Below are positions 32,238 to 39,281 of a DNA stretch of 64,000 nt, one piece after another. Source of the stretch: Cohnella baijiui (lineage in GTDB: Bacteria; Bacillota; Bacilli; Paenibacillales; Paenibacillaceae). How positions within the stretch are numbered: the first letter of the stretch is position 1; the number at the start of each line of letters is the position of its first letter. The stretch lies in NCBI RefSeq assembly GCF_020731285.1, contig NZ_JAJFOW010000029.1, positions 1-64,000 on the forward strand. The letters are read 5' to 3'. The notes under the pieces were generated by a model. That model had not been told where the DNA came from. It saw nothing but the letters and a program-made list of their open reading frames with translations, and searched no databases. Both the position numbers and the translations under genes were made by a program.

Positions 32238-33010
32238 GCGTGCAACCGAACGCGCGTCTGCCCGACGATGCGATTCATAAATTGCTAGAATACCAGCGCA
32301 CGCTGCGCAACGATCTGGCGGAAGATCTGATCCGCCATTATGAACCGCTCGTCCGGATGGCTGCGCATAAAATGTCCCGCAGTCATCTAAGCTTGCAAGA
32401 GGATCTGTTCCAGGTCGGACGCATGACGCTGTTCCGGCTGCTCAAGCAGTTCGACCCGGATCTCGGCATGCCCTTCGAGCCGTATGCGATGAAGAGCATA
32501 GTCGGCCAAATGAAAAACTACTTGCGAGACAAGTCTTGGTACATCCAGGTCCCCCGGCGGATCAAGGAAAAGGGACTCGTCGTCCAGCAAGCGATCGACG
32601 AGATGACGGTGCGCCTCGAACGGTCGCCCAGCGTGGAGGAGATTGCGGAATTTCTCGAGATGAGCGTCGAGGATACGCTTGAGGTGCTGGCCGGCCGCGA
32701 GCTGCATCATTACGTCTCGCTGGACACGCCGGTATCCCAGGAAGAGAACACCGCCACCTTGGGCGAGCTGATCGGGTCGCCGGCCGACGACTTCGCGGGC
32801 GTCGACAGGCGCATCGATCTCCAGGAAGCGATGATGAAGCTGAAGCCCGAAGAGCGCCAGGTGCTTGTCCTGCTTTACGAGGAAGGGCTCTCGCAGCGCA
32901 ACGCCGCCGAGCGGCTGTGCGTCTCGCAGATGAGCATCTCGCGCATCCAGCGCCGGGCGATCGACAAGCTCAAGGGATGGCTAGCCGAGCCGGAGGAAGA
33001 AGAGAATTAG
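32234..33010 (+). CDS. sigB: General stress sigma factor SigB
   Basis: The 258-residue sigma factor of the SigB/SigF group has region 2 (DLFQVGRMTLFRLLKQFDPD; AMKSIVGQMKNYLRDKSWYI), region 3 (ERSPSVEEIAEFLEMSVEDT) and region 4 (LSQRNAAERLCVSQMSISRI). Region 2 is close to that of factors reading GTTTAA/GGGTAT promoters, matching the sites found around the operon. The ATG overlaps the rsbW stop (ATGA), the usual coupling of anti-sigma and sigma genes. Confidence 0.92.
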   Translation: MSVQPNARLPDDAIHKLLEYQRTLRNDLAEDLIRHYEPLVRMAAHKMSRSHLSLQEDLFQVGRMTLFRLLKQFDPDLGMPFEPYAMKSIVGQMKNYLRDKSWYIQVPRRIKEKGLVVQQAIDEMTVRLERSPSVEEIAEFLEMSVEDTLEVLAGRELHHYVSLDTPVSQEENTATLGELIGSPADDFAGVDRRIDLQEAMMKLKPEERQVLVLLYEEGLSQRNAAERLCVSQMSISRIQRRAIDKLKGWLAEPEEEEN

Positions 33011-33021
33011 CTTGCGCCGAT

Positions 33022-33047
33022 GTTTAGAGATCCCGCCTTGCGGGTAC
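33022..33047 (+). promoter_or_regulatory. SigB-type promoter after sigB
   Basis: GTTTAG and GGGTAC are spaced by 14 bp, each one base from the Bacillus consensus, and end 46 bp before the next ATG. Confidence 0.7.
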
Positions 33048-33093
33048 ATATCGGTAAGCTACAACATTCTCTTCACCAAAGGCGGTGGAAACG

Positions 33094-33444
33094 ATGACTG
33101 TCAAGTATCGTCTCGCGTGCTTCGAGTGCGACATCATCGTTCGCGAACACAACGATGCTCACCAGCTCAGCATCCAATCCCGCAAAAATCCGCTAGGCAA
33201 CGGCAACCGGTTGGCCGATTACGGATCCGAAGAGGAAGCCGTTCATGCAGCCGACCAGCTGTGCGAGTCGTACACGATAGCCAGAGAGTACGGGTACCAT
33301 CTGTCGGGAGGCGAGTTCGTGAAGGCCGAAATGCCTTCGATTCCCGTCGTCCAATTGCTGGACATGGGGCTTACGCCATCCGGCCTGCGGAACCTGCTCA
33401 ACCAGGAAGCGCTCGTGTATGGCACGCAAGAAACGGCAGGCTAA
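33094..33444 (+). CDS. Conserved hypothetical protein, 116 aa, probably SigB-controlled
   Basis: No family is recognised. The protein is soluble, starts MTVKYRLACFECDIIVREH with two Cys in a CFEC arrangement, and is mixed alpha/beta in character. Its C-terminal end (LLDMGLTPSGLRNLLNQEAL) is a likely helix pair. The ATG at 33094 has AAAGGCGGTGG upstream; a GTG nine bases before is less likely. It is preceded by its own SigB-type promoter and followed by a terminator, so a stress role is inferred. Confidence 0.62.
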   Translation: MTVKYRLACFECDIIVREHNDAHQLSIQSRKNPLGNGNRLADYGSEEEAVHAADQLCESYTIAREYGYHLSGGEFVKAEMPSIPVVQLLDMGLTPSGLRNLLNQEALVYGTQETAG

Positions 33445-33519
33445 TCTAAAGCGTTTTCAAATTGCGAGAGACGAGGCCGATCCTTCTATTATCCATCCGA
33501 AACAGTTTCACTCATAAAG

Positions 33520-33550
33520 GGACGGCGCACATCCGTGCGCCGTCCTTTTT
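33520..33550 (+). terminator. Terminator after the sigB region
   Basis: GGACGGCGCAC and GTGCGCCGTCC form an 11-bp stem around ATCC, followed by TTTTT. Confidence 0.92.
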
Positions 33551-33560
33551 GACGCGCCGG

Positions 33561-33590
33561 TTGGCAAAGCGGCGAGATGTTCCTTACAAT
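33561..33590 (+). promoter_or_regulatory. Sigma-A promoter of the Bce-type regulator genes
   Basis: TTGGCA and TACAAT are spaced by 18 bp, 53 bp before the response-regulator ATG and directly behind the previous terminator. Confidence 0.7.
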
Positions 33591-33642
33591 AACGTTCATA
33601 CCCTTATTCGATATTTCACGAACGACGGAGGCGCGAACGGCC

Positions 33643-34371
33643 ATGAGGCGTTATTCGATATTTGTTGTGGAGGACGACGAGAAGATCGCAGCTCAGCTGA
33701 CCAAATATCTCGCCCGGTACGGGTACGAAGCGCATGTCGCCTCCCGGCTGGACGATCTCAAGCGCGAATTTCTCGAACGCAAGCCCGACCTCGTCCTGCT
33801 CGACATCAATTTGCCTTATTACGACGGTTATTACTGGTGCAGGCAAATCCGTACAGTGTCGAACGTCCCCATCCTGTTCGTCTCCGCGCGGACGCACGAG
33901 ATGGATCAGGTCATGGCGATCGAGCACGGCGGGGACGACTACATCGCCAAGCCTTTCAACCTGGAGGTACTGCTCGCCAAGGTCAAGAGCAGCCTGCGCA
34001 GGGCGTACGGGGAGTACGCCATGCCGCCGGAGACCCGCGAGCTGCTGGACTTCGGCGGGCTGCTGCTGGATCGGACGCGCAACCGGCTCGGGTGGAAAGA
34101 TCGGCAAACCGACTTGACGCGCAACGAATGCATCCTGATGGAGGCGCTGGGCATGCGGGCAGGCGAGATCGTTTCGCGCGAAGCGCTGCTCGCCAAGCTG
34201 TGGGACGACGTGAGCTTCGTAGACGACAATACGCTTTCGGTCAATATGACGCGGCTCCGGAAAAAGCTGGAGCAGCTCGGCCTTCCCGGCGCGATCGACA
34301 CGATCCGAAGCCAAGGCTACCGGCTGCGGACGGACGGAGGAGCGGGCCGGGAAGAGGGGGGGCTGAGATGA
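33643..34371 (+). CDS. OmpR-family response regulator, BceR-like
   Basis: The 242-residue protein has a receiver domain (Asp54 in LVLLDINLP; Lys in YIAKPF) and a C-terminal winged helix of the OmpR type (ECILMEALGMRAGEIVSREA; SVNMTRLRKKLEQLG). It is paired with an intramembrane-sensing kinase and an ABC transporter, as in BceRS-BceAB systems that react to peptide antibiotics attacking the cell wall. GGAGG lies 11 nt before the ATG. The stop overlaps the kinase start. Confidence 0.88.
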   Translation: MRRYSIFVVEDDEKIAAQLTKYLARYGYEAHVASRLDDLKREFLERKPDLVLLDINLPYYDGYYWCRQIRTVSNVPILFVSARTHEMDQVMAIEHGGDDYIAKPFNLEVLLAKVKSSLRRAYGEYAMPPETRELLDFGGLLLDRTRNRLGWKDRQTDLTRNECILMEALGMRAGEIVSREALLAKLWDDVSFVDDNTLSVNMTRLRKKLEQLGLPGAIDTIRSQGYRLRTDGGAGREEGGLR

Positions 34372-35450
34372 AGGGAGCGGGAGAGTCCATTTGGTGGCGC
34401 CTCGTGAAAGACCGCCTGGTCTATTTGCTCGTCTGCCTGGCCATCGCAGGCATCCTCGTCGCCGTCCTGGCGCTCCGCCTGACGGAAGCGGAACTGCCGA
34501 TGGACTGGCGCATCGCCGGGTATATGGCGCTCCTGACGATCGTCTTGGCAGGCGCCGCCCTTACGATTGATTACGGACGACGTCGGGCGTTCGATCGGGG
34601 GTTGCGCGACATCGAACAGTCGCGGCCCGGCGATCCGGCCCGCGTGCTCTCGCTTCCGGAGGGAGGCGGTCTCGATCAGCGGGACTATCGCCAGGCGCTT
34701 CTTACCCAATACGACGCGCACGTCGGCGAACTGGGCGAAGCCCGAAGAAGAGCCGAGCTGCGCCACCTTTTCACTCAGCAATGGGTACATCAGATGAAAA
34801 CGCCGGTGTCGGTAATCGACCTTTTGACGCAGCAAGCGGAGGAAGTGTCCTCCCTGGCCGAAGCCAGGGAGATGCTGCACAGCATCCGCGAGGAGAATGG
34901 CCGCCTGGAGGAAGGACTCGAGACCGCGCTGTATCAGGCAAGGCTGGAGCGGTTCGAACGGGATCTGAAGATCGAGCCCGTCTCGCTGCGCGAAGCGGCC
35001 CGCGCGGCTGTCAACCGCCACAAGCACGCCCTGCTCCGCGCGGCCGTCTATCCCCAGTTGGAAGGGGAGGACCTCCATGCGGTCACGGACGCCAAGTGGC
35101 TCATCTTTGTGCTCGGTCAGCTCCTCTCGAACGCCATCAAATATTCCAAGCCCAAGCCGGGCGCCAAGCGGCTGACGATCGCGATCGCCTCGGTCCCCAA
35201 AGGGTGCGAGCTGCGAATCGCCGACGAAGGAGTCGGCATCCCCGAGGAGGATCTGCCGCGGGTGACCGAGCCCTTCTTTACGGGCGCCAACGGGAGAATA
35301 AGCGGGGAATCGACGGGAATGGGGCTCTATCTCGTCCGGGAAACCTGCGAGCTGCTTGGACACCGGCTATCGATCTCGTCCGAACCGGGCGCCGGGACGA
35401 CCGTTCGGATCCGGATGGCGACGTCCGGCGAGGGAGACGGGGAAACGTGA
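34368..35450 (+). CDS. Sensor histidine kinase, BceS-like
   Basis: The 360-residue kinase has two membrane helices (about 14-38 and 48-66) with almost no loop between. This is the mark of intramembrane-sensing kinases that get their signal from a Bce-type transporter. The phosphoacceptor is His141 in QWVHQMKTPVSVID. The ATPase part has NAIKYSKPK, DEGVGIPEEDL and GMGLYLVRETCELLG. The ATG overlaps the regulator stop (ATGA), and GGGGGG lies just upstream. Confidence 0.88.
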   Translation: MKGAGESIWWRLVKDRLVYLLVCLAIAGILVAVLALRLTEAELPMDWRIAGYMALLTIVLAGAALTIDYGRRRAFDRGLRDIEQSRPGDPARVLSLPEGGGLDQRDYRQALLTQYDAHVGELGEARRRAELRHLFTQQWVHQMKTPVSVIDLLTQQAEEVSSLAEAREMLHSIREENGRLEEGLETALYQARLERFERDLKIEPVSLREAARAAVNRHKHALLRAAVYPQLEGEDLHAVTDAKWLIFVLGQLLSNAIKYSKPKPGAKRLTIAIASVPKGCELRIADEGVGIPEEDLPRVTEPFFTGANGRISGESTGMGLYLVRETCELLGHRLSISSEPGAGTTVRIRMATSGEGDGET

Positions 35451-35555
35451 CGAAACTGTAAGATTTCTCGGCCCGTTCGTAAGCCTGATCCATAGGTTCA
35501 TCCGACTTCGCTTGGTACACTAAGGCTAACGAATGGCAAACGGGAGGGTTTCGGC
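35451..35555 (+). promoter_or_regulatory. Candidate response-regulator site before the ABC genes
   Basis: The gap between kinase and transporter genes has GTAAG at 35458 and again at 35479, a 21-bp spacing (two helical turns) as in OmpR-type direct repeats. CTGTAAG and TCGTAAG are the wider matches. No clear -35/-10 pair could be set. A good ribosome-binding site (GGGAGGG) precedes the ATPase ATG. Confidence 0.35.
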
Positions 35556-36341
35556 ATGACGCAAACGATTTTGAAAGCGGAAGGTTTGACCAAAATATAC
35601 GGCTCGCAGAGCGGTGTCCTGTACAAGGCGCTAGACGAGATCAGGCTTCACGTGGAGGAAGGGGAGTTTCTCGGCATCATGGGACCGTCGGGCAGCGGCA
35701 AAACGACGCTGCTGAACCTGCTGTCCACGATCGACAAGCCCTCGTCGGGCTTGCTCGAAATCAACGGCGTGCGGCCGCAGACGCTCAAGGACGGCCAGCT
35801 CGCCTTGTTCCGCAGACGGGAGCTCGGCTACGTCTTTCAAGACTTCAACCTGCTCGACACGCTTTCCATCCGGGAAAACATCATTCTCCCCCTCGCCATG
35901 GACAAGCTGCCCGTGGACGAGATCGACCGGCGGGTGCAAGAGAGCGCCGGGCTGCTCGGCATCGGAGCGATCCTCGATAAGCGTACGTACGAGGTGTCCG
36001 GCGGTCAAAAGCAGCGCACGGCCATTGCCCGGGCGATCGTCAATCGCCCGTCCCTGCTGCTCGCCGACGAACTGACGGGCAATCTCGACTCCAAGGCGTC
36101 GCGGGACGTGATGACCTCCCTGGTCGGGCTGAACGAGGGGCTGCGGGCCACTATCGTCATGGTGACGCACGATCCGTTCGCCGCCAGCTATTGCAAGCGA
36201 ATCGTCTTTATCCGCGACGGCCGGCTCTTTTCGGAAATTCGCCGCGGCGCGAACCGGCAGGCGTTTTTCCAGCAAATCTTAGATTCGCTCAGCGTGTTGG
36301 GAGGGGAGTTCCATGACGTTCCGTCAACTCGCCTTCCGTAA
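35556..36341 (+). CDS. ABC transporter ATPase, BceA-like
   Basis: The 261-residue ATPase of the MacB/LolD-like class has Walker A GPSGSGKT near residue 44, a Q-loop in GYVFQDFNLLD, signature SGGQKQR, Walker B LLLADE and the D-loop LTGNLDS. It powers the FtsX-like permease encoded next, with which it overlaps by 29 nt. Together with the two-component genes it forms a full Bce-type peptide sensing and resistance module. Confidence 0.92.
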   Translation: MTQTILKAEGLTKIYGSQSGVLYKALDEIRLHVEEGEFLGIMGPSGSGKTTLLNLLSTIDKPSSGLLEINGVRPQTLKDGQLALFRRRELGYVFQDFNLLDTLSIRENIILPLAMDKLPVDEIDRRVQESAGLLGIGAILDKRTYEVSGGQKQRTAIARAIVNRPSLLLADELTGNLDSKASRDVMTSLVGLNEGLRATIVMVTHDPFAASYCKRIVFIRDGRLFSEIRRGANRQAFFQQILDSLSVLGGEFHDVPSTRLP

Positions 36342-38247
36342 TATTTGGGGCAACCGTCACGCGTATGGATCGTTTTTCCTGAGCAGCGTTTTCGCCGTCG
36401 CGATCTTCTTCGTCTATGCCGCCTTCATCTTTCATCCGTCCCTGGCCCGGGGAGAGATCGCGGGCGGGAGCGGCACGAAGCTGGCCCTGATCGGCTGCGA
36501 ATGGATCATTATCGTGTTTTCCTTCTTCTTCATCCTATACGCCAGCTCCTCGTTTCTGAAGACGCGGCAAAAGGAATTCGGCCTGCTGTTTCTGTTCGGC
36601 TTTACCCGCGGGCAATTGCGCAAGCTGATCGTTAGCGAAAATCTGCTGCTCGGCACGGCGGCGATCGTTGCGGGTACCGCGGTCGGCCTGTTGTTCAGCA
36701 AGCTGTTCTTCATGGTGCTGACCTGGCTCATGAACGTCGCGAACCCGATTCCGTTTTACTGGCCGTGGAAAGCGATCGCCGTTACTGCGGGGGGGTATTT
36801 CGTCCTGTTCCTGGTCATCGCGGCGGCTTCGATGAGGCAGGCGGGACGCAAGGAAGTCGCGGAGCTGCTGCTCGCCGCGAAGCAGCCGAAGCGAGCGCCG
36901 GCCGCTTCCCCTTGGCTTTCCGCGCTGGCGGCGGCTTGCCTCGCCGGCGGCTATGCGATGGCCGTCACGATGTCGGCCGGGAATTTGCTGTTCCGCATGC
37001 TGCCGATCCTGTTCCTCGTCACGACGGGGACGTACTTCCTGTTCACGCAGCTCAGCGTGGGACTGCTGCGGCGCCTTCAGCGGAATCGGGAGCTCAGCCA
37101 CCGGGGGACGAATCTCGTCGTGCTCTCGCAGCTCGTCTACCGCATCAAGGACAATGCGCGCGTCTTGTTCCTGACGTCCGTGCTGTGCGCCGTCGTCGTG
37201 ACGGCGGCGGGAACGATCACGGTGTTCATGAACGCAGCTGAAACGAGCATCGTCGGGCATTTCCCGCAAACGCTGGCGTTTCAACAGCAGGGCAAGCCCG
37301 TGTCGGAGGCCGAGCTGGCGAAGATCGAAGCGGCCGTCCGGGCCGAAGGCGGCGCAATCGCCTACCGGGCGGAAGTGACGGGCATCGCGGGCTCGCTGCA
37401 GCTGGGCGGCGGCCGCAAGCTCGATGCGGCGATGGTCGTCTCCGCGTCGGCGTACAACGGGTTGGCCGCCCGCCTCCCCGGTGTGGAGTCGGTGGAGGTG
37501 AAGCCCGGCCACGCCTGGTTCGTCTATCCCTATGCGGATGCGGCACCGGCGGTCGTGGCGCCCGGAACGGACGCCGTCTTTCGCACCGGCGACCGCGAGC
37601 TGAAGCTCCGAATGGACGGCCAGCGCAACGGCGGCATCGTCCAGGCGACCGGGCCTTCGACTTTTGTCGTCGTTCTGGACGACGGCCAATTCGCCGAGTG
37701 GCGGAAGGGAGCGGCCGCGGGCACCCTCGTCTACAGCTACGGGTACGAGCTGCGCGACTGGCGCCACGCGGGCGCGGCGATCGACAGGGCGATCAAGGCA
37801 GTTCCTTCGCTGCAAATCTCTTCCCGGCTGGCCGAGTACGAGTCGACGCGGCAGTTCACTTCGCTCTCGCTGTTTATCGCCCTATTCGTGAGCGCGTTGT
37901 TCTTCCTGGCATCCGGAAGCCTACTCTTTTTCAAATTGTTCACCGAGCTGCGGGAGGAGCAGTCGCAATTCCGCTCGCTCCTGCGGATCGGCCTCTCCCC
38001 GAAAGAACTGGGGCGCATTCTGACGACGCAGATTGCCATCCTGTTCTTCATCCCGTGCCTCGTCGGCGGTCTACACGCCTCGTTCGCGATGGTGGCGCTC
38101 GGCCGGGTGCTGCTGGATTCGAAAGCCGTCTTCGTCTCTGCGGTCGAGGTGATGGGCATCTACCTCGCGCTTCAGACGGTCTACTTCCTCGTGGCCCGGC
38201 GCGCGTACGCCCGCACGGTCGCCCGAGACGCGGGCGTCGCGATGTAG
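36313..38247 (+). CDS. FtsX-like permease, BceB-like
   Basis: The 644-residue membrane protein has about ten hydrophobic helices, the first at residues 18-38 (SFFLSSVFAVAIFFVYAAF). A large extracytoplasmic domain of some 200 residues lies between helices 7 and 8 (about residues 310-510). This layout is peculiar to BceB-type permeases that bind peptide antibiotics or their lipid targets. The C-terminal three-helix FtsX unit includes FRSLLRIGLSPKELGRILTT. The start lies within the ATPase gene. No antibiotic biosynthesis gene is nearby, so resistance is the likely task. Confidence 0.9.
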   Translation: MTFRQLAFRNIWGNRHAYGSFFLSSVFAVAIFFVYAAFIFHPSLARGEIAGGSGTKLALIGCEWIIIVFSFFFILYASSSFLKTRQKEFGLLFLFGFTRGQLRKLIVSENLLLGTAAIVAGTAVGLLFSKLFFMVLTWLMNVANPIPFYWPWKAIAVTAGGYFVLFLVIAAASMRQAGRKEVAELLLAAKQPKRAPAASPWLSALAAACLAGGYAMAVTMSAGNLLFRMLPILFLVTTGTYFLFTQLSVGLLRRLQRNRELSHRGTNLVVLSQLVYRIKDNARVLFLTSVLCAVVVTAAGTITVFMNAAETSIVGHFPQTLAFQQQGKPVSEAELAKIEAAVRAEGGAIAYRAEVTGIAGSLQLGGGRKLDAAMVVSASAYNGLAARLPGVESVEVKPGHAWFVYPYADAAPAVVAPGTDAVFRTGDRELKLRMDGQRNGGIVQATGPSTFVVVLDDGQFAEWRKGAAAGTLVYSYGYELRDWRHAGAAIDRAIKAVPSLQISSRLAEYESTRQFTSLSLFIALFVSALFFLASGSLLFFKLFTELREEQSQFRSLLRIGLSPKELGRILTTQIAILFFIPCLVGGLHASFAMVALGRVLLDSKAVFVSAVEVMGIYLALQTVYFLVARRAYARTVARDAGVAM

Positions 38248-38274
38248 ACGCGGATTTTCAGCAACGAACGAACA

Positions 38275-38326
38275 AAACCGTCCTTATAAAGGAGGAGCGT
38301 CGGGCTCCCCTTTGCAAGGACGGTTT
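38275..38326. terminator. Terminator after the Bce-type operon
   Basis: AAACCGTCCTT and AAGGACGGTTT form the outer stem, with an inner stem AAGGAGGAGC/GCTCCCCTT. The 3' side continues TCTTT. It can serve both convergent units. Confidence 0.8.
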
Positions 38327-38420
38327 CTTTGCGCATCCGCTATGCCAAAGATCAACTTGGCCGGGCCGCACGGATCGAATGGAGGCTCGGCGATCGGAAG
38401 CTGCGTTGGCGAGACAACGA

Positions 38421-38663
38421 TCAAACCTCGTCCTGGGCCGGATCGGGCACCAGTCCTTCTTCCTTGAGCTCCCGGCCGGTCTTGACCCGCTCCATGTCGG
38501 CGCCGAGCCGCTTCAGATCGTCGAGGTCCTGCACCATCGAGCCGTTGCGTGCTTCCTCGACAGGGCGGGTCGGCATGGGACCGGAAGGTTTGCGATCCGC
38601 GTCGGGCTCGTAATCCGCGCCGCGGGAGGCGGGCCGGTCGGGGAGGTTCGCAGACGAATTCAT
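38421..38663 (-). CDS. Hypothetical hydrophilic protein, 80 aa
   Basis: No family is recognised. The product is very polar and Asp/Glu/Arg/Pro-rich (DRPASRGADYEPDADRKPSG), with a helical C-terminal half (MVQDLDDLKRLGADMERVKT). It looks disordered, like many small stress-induced hydrophilins, but that is inference. AGGAG lies 11 nt before the ATG. The YtxH-type gene lies 165 nt upstream on the same strand, so both may be read from the SigB-type promoter there. Confidence 0.55.
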   Translation of the reverse strand: MNSSANLPDRPASRGADYEPDADRKPSGPMPTRPVEEARNGSMVQDLDDLKRLGADMERVKTGRELKEEGLVPDPAQDEV

Positions 38664-38827
38664 CTTTGCTTCACGCTCCTCTCGGATGGCTGCGGTCGGG
38701 GCATGCCGCCGGGCGGTCCGGCTAGGCGGAAGCCCCATGCGGAATCCGGACTGTCCGCGGCGTTCCCCAACCGCAAACAAAGGCCCGCCGCGGGACGGAC
38801 CCGGGAAAGGCCTTGAATTTGCAAACG

Positions 38828-39139
38828 TCAGTTCGGCTTTTGCGCGTTCGACATCGATTCCTGCATGTCGTCTTTCGCGGATTGGATGCCGTCTTTGGCC
38901 GTCTGGATCGCGGATTTCGTCTGACCGATCAGATCCGTCGCCTGCTGGCTCACCTTTTGGGCGGCTTCCTGCGTCTTGGTGCCGGCTTCGGAAACCCATT
39001 GCTTCGTCTTGTCCATCGACTTGTTGTACGTCGCCTTCAGGTCCTGACGAAGCTCGCGACCCGTCTTCGGGGCCAACAGCAGCGCCGCCGCAGCTCCGAC
39101 CGCCCCGCCGATCAATGCGCCTTTGATCATTCCTGCCAT
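38828..39139 (-). CDS. YtxH-domain general stress protein
   Basis: The 103-residue protein starts with the YtxH signature, a Gly/Ala-rich membrane helix and basic tail (GALIGGAVGAAAALLLAPKT, then GRELRQDL). A long amphipathic helix rich in Lys, Gln and Ser follows. YtxH proteins are SigB or SigH targets in Bacillus with unknown activity. GGAGGAGG is seven bases before the ATG. A SigB-type promoter lies 46 bp upstream. Confidence 0.85.
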   Translation of the reverse strand: MAGMIKGALIGGAVGAAAALLLAPKTGRELRQDLKATYNKSMDKTKQWVSEAGTKTQEAAQKVSQQATDLIGQTKSAIQTAKDGIQSAKDDMQESMSNAQKPN

Positions 39140-39184
39140 ATGAATTCCTCCTCCATTCCTCGTGACTGCCGTGCTTGTTTTTCA

Positions 39185-39210
39185 TTACCCAACCGGCATC
39201 GGGCTGAATC
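39185..39210 (-). promoter_or_regulatory. SigB-type promoter of the YtxH-type gene
   Basis: On the minus strand GATTCA (39210-39205) and GGGTAA (39190-39185) are spaced by 14 bp. The -35 box has one change from the GTTTCA form seen elsewhere in the window. Confidence 0.62.
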
Positions 39211-39281
39211 ATGGCGGGACTTTCCGCGGGATGGACTTTGGTCTACAATAGGGAAAGACAGGGAGGAAGGCGAGGGCGTAC

